Assembly (NCBI GenBank): GCA_045590615.1
Contig: JAZNRH010000030.1
Coordinates: 1 to 13,575, forward strand
From: RGIG6353 sp045590615
GTDB taxonomy: Bacteria; Bacillota; Clostridia; Oscillospirales; SIG627
DNA length: 13,575 bases
Direction: 5' to 3'
A program made the translations under genes and the position numbers. The notes beneath the pieces were generated by a model that was not told where the DNA came from, ran no database searches, and saw nothing but the letters and a program-made list of their open reading frames with translations. Within the stretch, counting starts at the first letter, position 1; every line of letters begins with the position of its first letter. Below are positions 1 to 7,493 of this stretch, in pieces.

Positions 1-29
1 AGATGCTCTCCCAGCTGAGCTAACCCCCC
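1..29 (-). tRNA. 5' part of a tRNA gene, cut by the window edge (tRNA-Val or tRNA-Ala like)
   Basis: On the minus strand the 5' end of a tRNA is visible. It has acceptor strand GGGGGGT (29-23), T8-A9 (22-21), D stem GCTC/GAGC (20-17 and 8-5) with loop AGCTGGGA, and then the first bases of the anticodon stem (TCT). The anticodon lies outside the window, so the identity is open. The D arm and the GCATCT start resemble tRNA-Val and tRNA-Ala of Firmicutes. It is the third gene of the cluster transcribed from the promoter at 342-370. Confidence 0.85.
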
Positions 30-43
30 GGGACTCGCACTAT

Positions 44-86
44 GTAAAAAGCTTGATAAGCGCTACTGCCCTCATCTGCTTTTTAC
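44..86. repeat. 9-bp inverted repeat in the tRNA spacer
   Basis: GTAAAAAGC (44-52) and GCTTTTTAC (78-86) are perfect inverted repeats separated by 25 nt. They lie in the spacer between tRNA-Gly and the truncated third tRNA. As RNA this could fold into a long-loop stem. It is not followed by a T run, so it is not an intrinsic terminator. Confidence 0.6.
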
Positions 87-134
87 CGGCGTATATAAAT
101 GGTTTCTGAGCAAAACGTCTTTCGCTCCAACCAA

Positions 135-210
135 TGGAGCGGATTACGGGGCTCGAACCCGCCACCTCGACCTTGGCAAGGTCGCGCTCTACCAAATGAG
201 CTAAATCCGC
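135..210 (-). tRNA. tRNA-Gly (anticodon GCC)
   Basis: A complete cloverleaf is readable on the minus strand. The acceptor GCGGATT pairs with AATCCGC, the D arm is GCTC...GAGC, the anticodon loop is CTTGCCAAG with GCC at 34-36, and the T loop is TTCGAGC in a GGCGG/CCC(C)G-type arm. The discriminator is T and CCA is encoded at 137-135. Length is 76 nt with CCA. It lies 34 nt downstream of tRNA-Phe in the same transcript. Confidence 0.96.
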
Positions 211-244
211 GTATGAAAAGTCGCTGTTATTTTTCTGGGAGAAA

Positions 245-320
<76 letters not shown>

Positions 321-322
321 AT

Positions 323-363
323 AAGCGACTTAACGGATAATATGATATCACATCAAGTCGCTT
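323..363. repeat. 9-bp inverted repeat flanking the tRNA promoter -10
   Basis: AAGCGACTT (323-331) and AAGTCGCTT (355-363) form a perfect inverted repeat with a 23-nt spacer that contains the -10 hexamer. One arm lies in the promoter spacer and the other in the start of the transcript, so they cannot pair as RNA. A further copy, AAGTCGCT, lies at 218-225 between tRNA-Phe and tRNA-Gly. Confidence 0.7.
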
Positions 364-370
364 TTGTCAA
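342..370 (-). promoter_or_regulatory. Promoter of the tRNA cluster
   Basis: Read on the minus strand, -35 TTGACA (370-365) and -10 TATCAT (347-342) are separated by exactly 17 nt. A and T tracts directly upstream (371-400) look like an UP element. The start of transcription should be near 335, giving a leader of about 15 nt before tRNA-Phe. Confidence 0.85.
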
Positions 371-389
371 TAGCTTTTTATAAAAAAGT

Positions 390-1199
390 TTATTTTTTTC
401 GAGAAATTTTAACTACTTCTTCAATACTTGTCAAAGGGGCAGAGCCACGCTCTTTAAGGGAAGTGTACACCTCGTCCATACCACTCAAAAGCGTTTCTCT
501 TGAATGTGTATCCGACGTAACGACAAGAGGTGCTTTCAGCCTTATAAGCTCGTCAAGAATAAAGGGGGCAGGATACGGCGTTGTTCGGTAGCCTCGTGAA
601 ATTGCTCCCGTATTAATTTCAACTACTACGGGCTTTTTTGCAAGCACTCTACAAGCCATGAGGGCGCTCTCCTTGTAAGAGTCGGTTTCCTCGTATATGA
701 GCTCTTTTTCGTCAAATTTTGTAATTATATCAAAGTGACCTACTATATCGCAGCCTGTTCTTTCATATACACCCGATAGCATTTCGTAGTACTCCTCTGC
801 AAGCTTATCGGGATTTGAACCATAGAACTCCTTTATCGCATCGGTATGATGCTTTGCCGTTTCGTCAAGAGGTATATAATATCCGTTTTTCAGGATATAA
901 TGAATTGAGCCGATAATATAATCGTAATCACTCGTATCAAAATCCGAATACCAATCGTATTCTATGCCAAGAAAAATTTTGATTTTATCACTATATCTGT
1001 CCTTAAGTCTCAAAATTTCTTTTTTGTACTCTTGCTCTACGCTACGGGGCATTCCCCATCTTTCATCATGCGCCATATAAGAATGTGAAGAAAAGCCGAT
1101 TTCGTCACAGCCTTTATTTATCGCCTCGAGGACCATTTCCTCGGGCGTATTTTTTCCGTCACAAAAGCTACAATGCGTATGAAAAGCAGAAAGCGTCAT
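390..1199 (-). CDS. hisJ: Histidinol-phosphate phosphatase, PHP family (HisJ/HisK type)
   Basis: 269 residues. This enzyme removes phosphate from L-histidinol phosphate, the eighth step of histidine synthesis, in the cytoplasm. It belongs to the PHP (polymerase and histidinol phosphatase) superfamily, the type used by Bacillus and Clostridia instead of the HAD-type domain fused to HisB in enterics. Metal-binding residues expected of the fold are visible: H7-T-H9 and D14 near the N-terminus, H39 in SSHS, E80 in GIEYDW, H100 in GSIHY, and D230-T-H232 near the C-terminus. The start ATG overlaps the hisIE stop by 4 nt (ATGA), with a GGAG about 10 nt upstream, so it is translationally coupled. It is the last gene of the his operon. 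The hisB gene upstream is monofunctional, so this gene fills the phosphatase gap. Some databases call the same family hisK. Confidence 0.93.
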   Translation of the reverse strand: MTLSAFHTHCSFCDGKNTPEEMVLEAINKGCDEIGFSSHSYMAHDERWGMPRSVEQEYKKEILRLKDRYSDKIKIFLGIEYDWYSDFDTSDYDYIIGSIHYILKNGYYIPLDETAKHHTDAIKEFYGSNPDKLAEEYYEMLSGVYERTGCDIVGHFDIITKFDEKELIYEETDSYKESALMACRVLAKKPVVVEINTGAISRGYRTTPYPAPFILDELIRLKAPLVVTSDTHSRETLLSGMDEVYTSLKERGSAPLTSIEEVVKISRKK

Positions 1200-1846
1200 T
1201 TCGTCATTTTCTCCTGCTTAACTTTTTTATCGATTATATGGCGAGAGGCAAGCTCACGGTGAACCTCCTCAACGCTGATTCCCATTTCGGTCATAAGCAC
1301 CATAACGTGATATGCAAGGTCGGCTATTTCATAGATGGTTTCCTTTTTGTCATCTGCCTTGCCTGCAATGATTACCTCGGTGCACTCTTCTCCTACCTTC
1401 TTGAGAATTTTGTCAATTCCCTTATCAAAAAGATAGGTTGTATACGAGCCCTCGGGTCTGTCCTTTTTTCTGCCCTCAAGCAAGCCTGCAAGCGAATCAA
1501 GTGTAAACTGATGAAGCTCGTCACTCTGATAAAGAGTATTTGTGAAACAGGAATTAGTTCCTGTATGACAAGCCGGTCCGTCCTTTTCAACGACTACCAC
1601 AAGCGCATCGTTGTCGCAGTCGGCAGTTATAGAAACGACGTGCTGATAGTTGCCACTCGTCTCACCCTTGAGCCAAAGCTCGTTTCTTGAACGACTCCAG
1701 AAGCAAGTCAGCCCCTTTTCCATAGTAATTTTGAGGCTCTCCTTGTTCATATACGCGAGAGTCAGAACCTCTCTATTTATAGAATCAACGACGATTGCCG
1801 GTATTAATCCGTTTTCGTCAAATTTCAGCTCTTCAATATTCAACAT
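1196..1846 (-). CDS. hisI: Bifunctional phosphoribosyl-AMP cyclohydrolase / phosphoribosyl-ATP pyrophosphatase
   Basis: 216 residues, the usual length of HisIE fusions. The C-terminal HisE part (about 115-210) hydrolyses PR-ATP to PR-AMP. The N-terminal HisI part (about 1-105) opens the purine ring of PR-AMP. The HisI hallmarks are WSRSRNELWLKGETSG (50-65), the metal-binding DCDNDAL (76-82), and the zinc cysteines C77, C93 (ACHTG) and C100 (SCF). The HisE part shows the acidic helix with EE and E (KVGEECTEVIIA) and the DLAYH segment that bind magnesium and the substrate phosphates. The start is ATG at 1846 with AAGGAG 8 nt upstream, 12 nt after the hisF stop. That is the largest gap inside the operon. 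Confidence 0.96.
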   Translation of the reverse strand: MLNIEELKFDENGLIPAIVVDSINREVLTLAYMNKESLKITMEKGLTCFWSRSRNELWLKGETSGNYQHVVSITADCDNDALVVVVEKDGPACHTGTNSCFTNTLYQSDELHQFTLDSLAGLLEGRKKDRPEGSYTTYLFDKGIDKILKKVGEECTEVIIAGKADDKKETIYEIADLAYHVMVLMTEMGISVEEVHRELASRHIIDKKVKQEKMTK

Positions 1847-1858
1847 TTGATTTTCTCC

Positions 1859-2617
1859 TTATAGTCTTACTGTAATATCATTTTTTCTAAGCTCTGATTT
1901 CAAATCGTTTATTTCAATCTCTCCAAAATGGAACACCGATGCTGCAAGACCTGCATCTATATCGGGAAGCGTCTTGAAGAGATTTACGAAATCCTGCTTT
2001 GATCCTGCGCCACCCGATGCTATTACGGGGACGTTTACTGCATTGAGCACGGCATCAAGCATCTCGATATCAAAGCCACGCTTAACGCCGTCGGTATCGA
2101 TAGAATTTACTACGACCTCGCCTGCACCCAAATCTACTGCGTGCTTAATCCAATCTATTGCTTCCATTCCCGTATTCTCTCTGCCACCCTTGGCAAATAC
2201 GCGAAATACTCCGTCTACCCTCTTTACGTCAGCAGAGATTACAACACATTGGTTTCCGTATTTCTTAGCTGCTGCCTCTATCAGCTTGGGGTTTCGGATA
2301 GCACCCGAATTTACGCTGACCTTATCAGCTCCACACTTCAAAACTCTGTCAAAATCCTCGACAGTATTAATTCCACCACCTACCGTCAAGGGCACGAATA
2401 TCGTGCTTGCAACCTCGGTGAGAATATCAACGAATAGTGATCTGCCTTCAGCCGAAGCTGTTATGTCGTAAAAAACAAGCTCATCTGCACCACTGTCAGA
2501 ATAGAATTTTGCGAGCTTAACGGGAGAGGACACGTCGGCAAGCCCAAGGAAATTGACTCCCTTTACCACCCTGCCGTCCTTAACGTCGAGGCAGGGAATT
2601 ATTCTTTTCGTTATCAT
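1859..2617 (-). CDS. hisF: Imidazole glycerol phosphate synthase, cyclase subunit
   Basis: 252 residues, a (beta-alpha)8 barrel of normal length. With HisH it converts PRFAR and ammonia into imidazole glycerol phosphate and AICAR. The two catalytic aspartates are at the family positions: D11 in IIPCLDVKDGRVVKG and D130 in VISADVKR. The phosphate-binding loops VGGGI (79-83) and VIASGGAG are intact. The usual AIDAK around the second aspartate reads SADVKR here, a conservative change that keeps the aspartate. The ATG overlaps the hisA stop by 4 nt (ATGA), with GAGGTGG just upstream, so the two barrel enzymes are probably translated in a coupled way. Confidence 0.97.
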   Translation of the reverse strand: MITKRIIPCLDVKDGRVVKGVNFLGLADVSSPVKLAKFYSDSGADELVFYDITASAEGRSLFVDILTEVASTIFVPLTVGGGINTVEDFDRVLKCGADKVSVNSGAIRNPKLIEAAAKKYGNQCVVISADVKRVDGVFRVFAKGGRENTGMEAIDWIKHAVDLGAGEVVVNSIDTDGVKRGFDIEMLDAVLNAVNVPVIASGGAGSKQDFVNLFKTLPDIDAGLAASVFHFGEIEINDLKSELRKNDITVRL

Positions 2618-3327
2618 TTTGCCACCTCGATTGCTTCCTCAAGCTTTATTGCGCCCGTATAGTAAGCCTTTCCTATAATTGCTCCGTAAAGATTCATACT
2701 CCTGAGCGCCTTCACGTCGTCAAGAGTAGACACGCCACCCGATGCCGTTATGTTCATAGAATATTTTTCGGAAAGTGCCTTGTACATTTCAAGGTTAGTA
2801 CCCGACATTGCACCATCCTTTGAAATATCGGTACATATAACCGTATCAACACCAAGCGTCTGCATCTCGGACAAGAACTCGTCGAGCGTTACGGGAGCTG
2901 TTTCAAGCCAGCCCTTAATCGCAATCCTGCCCTCCTTAACGTCTGCACCAACGGCTATTTTCTTTCCGTATTTTTCAAGGGCAAGCCTCAAAAAACTTCC
3001 GTCATTTATAGCAACTGTGCCGAGAATAGCCCTGTCGACACCTACCGAGAAGTATCTGTCAAGTGTTTCTATACTCCTTATACCACCACCGATTTCAACG
3101 AACAAATCGGTATTATGGGCTATATCTGCAACAATCTCTAAATTAGGCGTAGTGCCGTCCTTTGCACCCTCAAGGTCGACGAGATGAATATGCTTTGCGC
3201 CTGCCTTTTCAAAATCCTTTGCTATTTCGAGAGGCTTGTCACTATACACAGTCATTTGATTGTAGTCGCCCTTCAGAAGCCTTACTGCCTTTTTGTCAAA
3301 CAAATCTATTGCCGGAAAAATATACAT
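2614..3327 (-). CDS. hisA: ProFAR isomerase (phosphoribosylformimino-AICAR-phosphate isomerase)
   Basis: 237 residues. It is a barrel enzyme related to HisF that performs the Amadori rearrangement of ProFAR to PRFAR, the fourth step of the pathway. Catalytic aspartates D8 (PAIDLFDKKAVRL) and D129 (VGADVKEGR) are present, as are the phosphate loops IGGGIRS (79-85) and ASGGVS. The GWLE motif before the second half of the barrel matches HisA rather than the Trp-pathway isomerases. The start ATG is 3 nt after the hisH stop, with GAGGA upstream inside the end of hisH. Confidence 0.96.
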   Translation of the reverse strand: MYIFPAIDLFDKKAVRLLKGDYNQMTVYSDKPLEIAKDFEKAGAKHIHLVDLEGAKDGTTPNLEIVADIAHNTDLFVEIGGGIRSIETLDRYFSVGVDRAILGTVAINDGSFLRLALEKYGKKIAVGADVKEGRIAIKGWLETAPVTLDEFLSEMQTLGVDTVICTDISKDGAMSGTNLEMYKALSEKYSMNITASGGVSTLDDVKALRSMNLYGAIIGKAYYTGAIKLEEAIEVAK

Positions 3328-3330
3328 TAC

Positions 3331-3945
3331 TCAATCCTCCCATTCGGCAAACGCGCGAAGAATAGAAAGCCCTACCTCACCACTCTTCTCGGGGTGAAAC
3401 TGAGTGCCCGACACGTTATCAAGAGCTACTGCAGCAGTCAAGTCCTTACCGTATTCGGCAGTTGCCAAAAGACTGTCAGTACAGTTCGTTGCATAATAAG
3501 AGTGCACGAAATACACGCAGTCACCGTCTTTTATGTACTTGAAAATAGGGTGGTCTTTTTTCTTGGTCAATGAATTCCAGCCGATATGTGGAATTTTAAG
3601 ACCTTCGGGAATCGTGCCCTCCATTGAAATGACCTCGCCCTTCAAAAGTCCAAGCCCCTCATACTCGCCGTACTCGTAGCTCTTCTCAAAAAGAAGCTGC
3701 ATTCCAAGGCATATTCCAAAAATCTTTTTGCCCTTCCTGACCTCGTCAACAATCACTGTGTCAAGCCCCGTTGAGCGAAGCTTGGCAATGGCATCTCCAA
3801 AAGCACCAACGCCGGGGAGGATAATTTTATCAGCCCTTCTGATTATGTCGGGTGAATCGGTCACCACGACGTCTGCACCGACGGCTTTAAGAGAGCATTT
3901 CAGTGAGAAGAGATTTCCCACTCCGTAATCAATAAGTGCTATCAT
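3331..3945 (-). CDS. hisH: Imidazole glycerol phosphate synthase, glutaminase subunit
   Basis: 204 residues, a class I glutamine amidotransferase. It hydrolyses glutamine and channels ammonia to HisF. The full triad is visible: C79 in GICLGMQLLFE, and H184 and E186 in TQFHPEKSG. The oxyanion and interface segment PGVGAFGDA (44-52) is normal. The start ATG shares one base with the hisB stop (TAATG), with AAGGAG 7 nt upstream. The order hisH-hisA-hisF puts both subunits of the synthase around the isomerase, the classic arrangement. Confidence 0.97.
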   Translation of the reverse strand: MIALIDYGVGNLFSLKCSLKAVGADVVVTDSPDIIRRADKIILPGVGAFGDAIAKLRSTGLDTVIVDEVRKGKKIFGICLGMQLLFEKSYEYGEYEGLGLLKGEVISMEGTIPEGLKIPHIGWNSLTKKKDHPIFKYIKDGDCVYFVHSYYATNCTDSLLATAEYGKDLTAAVALDNVSGTQFHPEKSGEVGLSILRAFAEWED

Positions 3946-4532
3946 TAAAGAACTCCTTTTGTAGAAGGTACTTCACCGTCAAGCTCGGGGTCGATTCTCG
4001 TTGCCTTCCTGAGTGTTCTTGCAACCGACTTGAACGTGCCTTCGATTATATGATGAGAATTAGTACCTGCAAGCTTTTTAATATGGAGGGTCACTCCTGC
4101 CTCTCTTGTGAAGGCAAGCCAAAACTCCTCTGACAGCTCGGTGTCGAAGTCACCGACTTTTGCAGTCAAAAGCTCTACATCGTAGGCAAGATACGCTCTG
4201 CCCGAAATATCGAGCGCAGAAAGAATGAGTGTTTCGTCCATTGGCAGAGTAGTGTCTGCATAACGGGTTATACCCTTCTTTTCTCCGAGCGCCTCAGAAA
4301 ATGCCTTGCCGAGTGCTATACCTATATCCTCTGCTGTATGGTGATAATCAACCCACTTATCACCAACGCAAGCAACGTCAAGGTCAAAGCGTGAGTGCTT
4401 TGCAAAGAGTGTGAGCATATGGTCTAAAAAGCCACAGCCCGTATTTATATTACTCGTTCCCTTTCCGTCAAGATTGATGAAAAGAGATATATCTGTCTCT
4501 GCAGTTTTGTGTATTATTTTTGAGGTTCTCAT
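3945..4532 (-). CDS. hisB: Imidazoleglycerol-phosphate dehydratase (monofunctional)
   Basis: 195 residues, the length of the monofunctional dehydratase without a phosphatase domain. It removes water from imidazole glycerol phosphate to give imidazole acetol phosphate. The two metal-binding repeats are clear: GFLDHML (34-40) with HHTAEDIGIALG (64-75), and NSHHIIEGTFK (158-168). The C-terminal VPSTKGVL is also typical. One small oddity is PMDETL (98-102), where most family members have PMDEAL. The start ATG shares a base with the hisC stop (TAATG) and follows GGAGG at a good distance. Confidence 0.97.
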   Translation of the reverse strand: MRTSKIIHKTAETDISLFINLDGKGTSNINTGCGFLDHMLTLFAKHSRFDLDVACVGDKWVDYHHTAEDIGIALGKAFSEALGEKKGITRYADTTLPMDETLILSALDISGRAYLAYDVELLTAKVGDFDTELSEEFWLAFTREAGVTLHIKKLAGTNSHHIIEGTFKSVARTLRKATRIDPELDGEVPSTKGVL

Positions 4533-5593
4533 TACTTTTCCTCCAAAATTTCTTTTATGTTGTCGAGCATTGTTTTCATCTGCTCCATTGTACCGATGGT
4601 AATTCTGTTGTAGTCGGCAATCTTGGGAGTGCTGAAATGACGAATTAAAATCCCCCTCGCCCTCAGCTTTGTATAAAGCTCCTCGCCACCGATTTTATTA
4701 CTTTTCACAAAGACGAAATTAGTCTTTGAATCGGTTGCCGAAAATCCGAGCTTTGCCAGCTCATTCAAGGTATACTCCCTTGTTTCTGCGATTTTTCTGC
4801 AATTATCCATATAATAAGAATCGTTCTCAAGTACTGCAATTCCTGCTCTCATAGTAAGGCGATTTATATTATACGGATTGGTAGAATAACGAAGAGTGTT
4901 TATATCGGCAATAAGCTCAGGAGAAGCAAAACCCATACCAAGCCTTGCGCCTGCAAGTGAACGTGATTTTGAAAAGGTTTGAGTCACTAAAAGATTGGGA
5001 TATTTTTTCACAAGAGATACTGCGCTCTCTCCCCCAAAATCGACGTACGCCTCGTCAATAACCACGACGTTGTCGGGATTTGTACGCACAATTTCCTCTA
5101 CGTCACTCAGGGGCAAAGCGATACCCGTCGGGGCATTTGGATTTGCTATAAAAATGTTTTTATTTATTCCAAGATAATCCTGAACGTTGATTGTGAAATC
5201 CTCTCGCAACGGAATTTCCTCGTAATTCAAATTGTAAAGCTGGGCAAACACACGGTAAAAGCCGTAGGTTAAATCGGGAAAAACCACCTTGTTGTTTTCA
5301 TCGGAAAAAGCAAGAAATGCGAAATTGAGTATTTCATCCGAGCCGTTAGTCACAACGATAGACTCCTTCGGGAGAGAATATCTCTCGGAAAGCTTGGCAA
5401 TAAGAGGCTTGCAATCAGGGTCGGAGTACAACATCAAGCGCGACGACTCCTCACTGACAGCTCTTTCAACGTCAGCCGACGGTGGATAGGGCGACTCATT
5501 GGTGTTGAGCTTTATATACTTTTTATCGTTCAACTGCTCGCCCGGTACGTATGGCACGAGAGATGAATGTGTCGGGCTAAAAAATCTGCTCAT
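4532..5593 (-). CDS. hisC: Histidinol-phosphate aminotransferase
   Basis: 353 residues, a fold-type I PLP enzyme of the aspartate aminotransferase superfamily. It transfers an amino group from glutamate to imidazole acetol phosphate. Visible PLP-site features are NTNESPYPP (about 30-38), NPNAPTG (151-157), D180 in VIDEAYVDF, and the Schiff-base lysine K209 in TFSKSRSLAGARLG. The position within a complete his operon decides for HisC over other class II aminotransferases. It shares a base with the hisD stop (TAATG), with AGAGGTG upstream of the start. Confidence 0.96.
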   Translation of the reverse strand: MSRFFSPTHSSLVPYVPGEQLNDKKYIKLNTNESPYPPSADVERAVSEESSRLMLYSDPDCKPLIAKLSERYSLPKESIVVTNGSDEILNFAFLAFSDENNKVVFPDLTYGFYRVFAQLYNLNYEEIPLREDFTINVQDYLGINKNIFIANPNAPTGIALPLSDVEEIVRTNPDNVVVIDEAYVDFGGESAVSLVKKYPNLLVTQTFSKSRSLAGARLGMGFASPELIADINTLRYSTNPYNINRLTMRAGIAVLENDSYYMDNCRKIAETREYTLNELAKLGFSATDSKTNFVFVKSNKIGGEELYTKLRARGILIRHFSTPKIADYNRITIGTMEQMKTMLDNIKEILEEK

Positions 5594-6870
5594 TACTTTT
5601 CACCTCTGACTGTTGCGCTTTTTGCGTGAGCGTCAAGACCTTCCTTGGAGGCAAAATAAGCCACCTTGTCGCTGACCTTTGCAAGAGCCGACTCGGTATA
5701 ATAAATAATCTGTGATTTCTTCACAAAGTCGTCCACACTCAAAGGAGATGAAAATCTTGCCGTACCACTCGTGGGAAGGGTATGGTTTGGTCCTGCGAAA
5801 TAATCACCGAGCGCCTCAGGACAGTACCTTCCCATAAATATTGAGCCTGCGTGATGTATTTTGTCAAGATAGTCAAAGGGATTATCCACACAAAGCTCCA
5901 GATGCTCGGGAGCGATTTCGTTTGCTATATCAATAGCGAGCATAAGATTATTTTCTGCTACTATAATTTTACCGTTATTATCAATTGAAGCTCTGGCAAT
6001 TTCTGCTCTCGGGAGCAGTGGAATTTGTCTTTCAAGCTCCTCACTCACCTTTTCAGCAAGCTCAAAGCTATCGGTTACGAGCACAGCGCTCGCCATTTTA
6101 TCGTGCTCTGCCTGAGAGAGCATATCGGCTGCCACGTTTTTAGGTGACGACTTACTGTCAGCTACCACCAGAATTTCGCTCGGTCCTGCAATCATATCTA
6201 TTGCAACTCTGCCAAACACCTGCTTTTTTGCCTCGGCAACATATGCGTTTCCCGGTCCAACGATTTTGTCAACTCTGGGAAGTGACTCTGTTCCGTACGC
6301 AAGTGCTGCTACAGCCTGAGCGCCTCCTACCTTGAATATTCTGTCAACGCCTGCTATCTTTGCTGCTGCCAGAATAATGGGATTAACTTTTCCGTCCTTC
6401 ATAGGTGGAGTAACCATAACGATTTCCGAACAGCCCGCTATCTTTGCAGGAATCGAATCCATCAGAACGGTAGAAGGATATGCTGCCGTACCACCCGGAA
6501 CGTATATGCCGACCTTTTCAATGGGCGACACTCTCTGCCCTGTGATTACTCCATCCTTCTCGTTGATGAAAAAGCTGTTCGTAACCTGTCTTTTGTGGAA
6601 ATCGCGAATATTCTCTGCCGCTTCCTTTATTATCTCTATAAATTTTTCTTCAACCGAGTCAAATGCTTCGGAAATCTCACTCTCGGTGACCTCAAGGGCA
6701 GTGAGCTTTACCTTATCGAACTTTTCACAATACTCAAAAAGCGCCTTGTCCCCGTTTTCTCTTACGTTAGCTATGATTTTTTCAACGTCACCCTCAACGT
6801 TAGAGGCGATGTTCTCTCTTTTATAGATTTCACTGCTCGGCACTTCACCGTATTTGTATATACTAATCAT
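5593..6870 (-). CDS. hisD: Histidinol dehydrogenase
   Basis: 425 residues, full length. It oxidises histidinol twice with NAD to histidine, the last two steps of the pathway, and needs zinc. Residues expected from the enteric enzyme are in place: Q253 and H256 in SQAEHD, E322-H323 in APEHLEL, D356 in EALGDYFAGPNHTLPT, and H415 in GLDAHA. The NAD-side segments PGGTAAYPSTVLM and GPGNAYV are intact. The ATG overlaps the hisG stop by 8 nt. The ribosome site (AGGT, 8 nt away) is weaker than those of its neighbours, so coupling to hisG translation may matter here. Confidence 0.97.
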   Translation of the reverse strand: MISIYKYGEVPSSEIYKRENIASNVEGDVEKIIANVRENGDKALFEYCEKFDKVKLTALEVTESEISEAFDSVEEKFIEIIKEAAENIRDFHKRQVTNSFFINEKDGVITGQRVSPIEKVGIYVPGGTAAYPSTVLMDSIPAKIAGCSEIVMVTPPMKDGKVNPIILAAAKIAGVDRIFKVGGAQAVAALAYGTESLPRVDKIVGPGNAYVAEAKKQVFGRVAIDMIAGPSEILVVADSKSSPKNVAADMLSQAEHDKMASAVLVTDSFELAEKVSEELERQIPLLPRAEIARASIDNNGKIIVAENNLMLAIDIANEIAPEHLELCVDNPFDYLDKIHHAGSIFMGRYCPEALGDYFAGPNHTLPTSGTARFSSPLSVDDFVKKSQIIYYTESALAKVSDKVAYFASKEGLDAHAKSATVRGEK

Positions 6871-7492
6871 CGTATTTTACCTGTGCTTTCATACTGTCTA
6901 CTATTTTCTGAATTTCCTGAGTCTTGAACTTAAAGGACGCCTTATTGGCAATCAGTCTTGCGCTGATCGGAACAACCGTCTCGACAACCTCAAGGTTGTT
7001 TTCACGCAGAGTTGTGCCCGTCTCAACTATATCAACAATAACGTCGGAAAGTCCCAGAATGGGAGCGATTTCGATTGAGCCGTTGAGCTTTATTATATCA
7101 ATATCACGGCATCTTGAGGCGTAAAAATTCTTTGCTATATTAACGAACTTTGTCGCAACCCTGAGGGTGCGCGTGTTATCGTCATAAAAATCCTTTTTAC
7201 CGGCTACTGCCATTCTGCATTTGCCAAGGTTAAGGTCAAGAAGCTCGTATATTTCGGGAGAATACTCAAGGAGTATATCCTTGCCTGCAACACCTATATC
7301 GGCAGCGCCTCTCTCAACGTAGATTGATACGTCGGAGGGCTTTACCCAAAAATATCTTATTCCCTTTTCCTCATTTTCAAATATGAGCTTACGGTTGTTT
7401 TCGTGAATTGAAGGACACTCGTAGCCTGCGTTTTCAAACATTTGCAGTACCTTTTCACCAAGTCTGCCCTTGGGAAGAGCTATATTAAGCAT
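6863..7492 (-). CDS. hisG: ATP phosphoribosyltransferase, catalytic subunit, short form
   Basis: 209 residues from the start chosen here. It joins ATP and PRPP, the first and committed step. This is the short form, without the C-terminal histidine-binding ACT-like domain, and it needs HisZ for activity and feedback control. Visible motifs are the N-terminal LNIALPKGRLG, RGAADIGVAGKD (61-72) and the PRPP loop VDIVETGTTLRENNL (153-167). The open frame extends upstream to an ATG at 7522. I prefer ATG 7492 because GGGAGGGG lies 8 nt before it and family members begin MLNIALPKGRLG. That start comes one nucleotide after the hisZ stop, and the ribosome site sits inside the last hisZ codons. Confidence 0.96.
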   Translation of the reverse strand: MLNIALPKGRLGEKVLQMFENAGYECPSIHENNRKLIFENEEKGIRYFWVKPSDVSIYVERGAADIGVAGKDILLEYSPEIYELLDLNLGKCRMAVAGKKDFYDDNTRTLRVATKFVNIAKNFYASRCRDIDIIKLNGSIEIAPILGLSDVIVDIVETGTTLRENNLEVVETVVPISARLIANKASFKFKTQEIQKIVDSMKAQVKYDD

Positions 7493-7493
7493 T

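Noticed and set aside
371..400. A/T stem after the last his gene as an intrinsic terminator
   Set aside because: It contains almost no GC pairs and overlaps the expected UP element of the tRNA promoter.
1085..1690. Long plus-strand open frame of 201 codons
   Set aside because: It is antisense to hisJ and hisIE, both of which have full family motifs. It has no ribosome site and a composition without recognisable domains.
1974..2471. Plus-strand open frame of 165 codons
   Set aside because: Antisense shadow of hisF, where both catalytic aspartates and coupled starts support the minus-strand reading.
6332..6826. Plus-strand open frame of 164 codons opposite hisD
   Set aside because: Shadow of hisD. 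Its apparent hydrophobic stretches come from the reverse reading of conserved codons.
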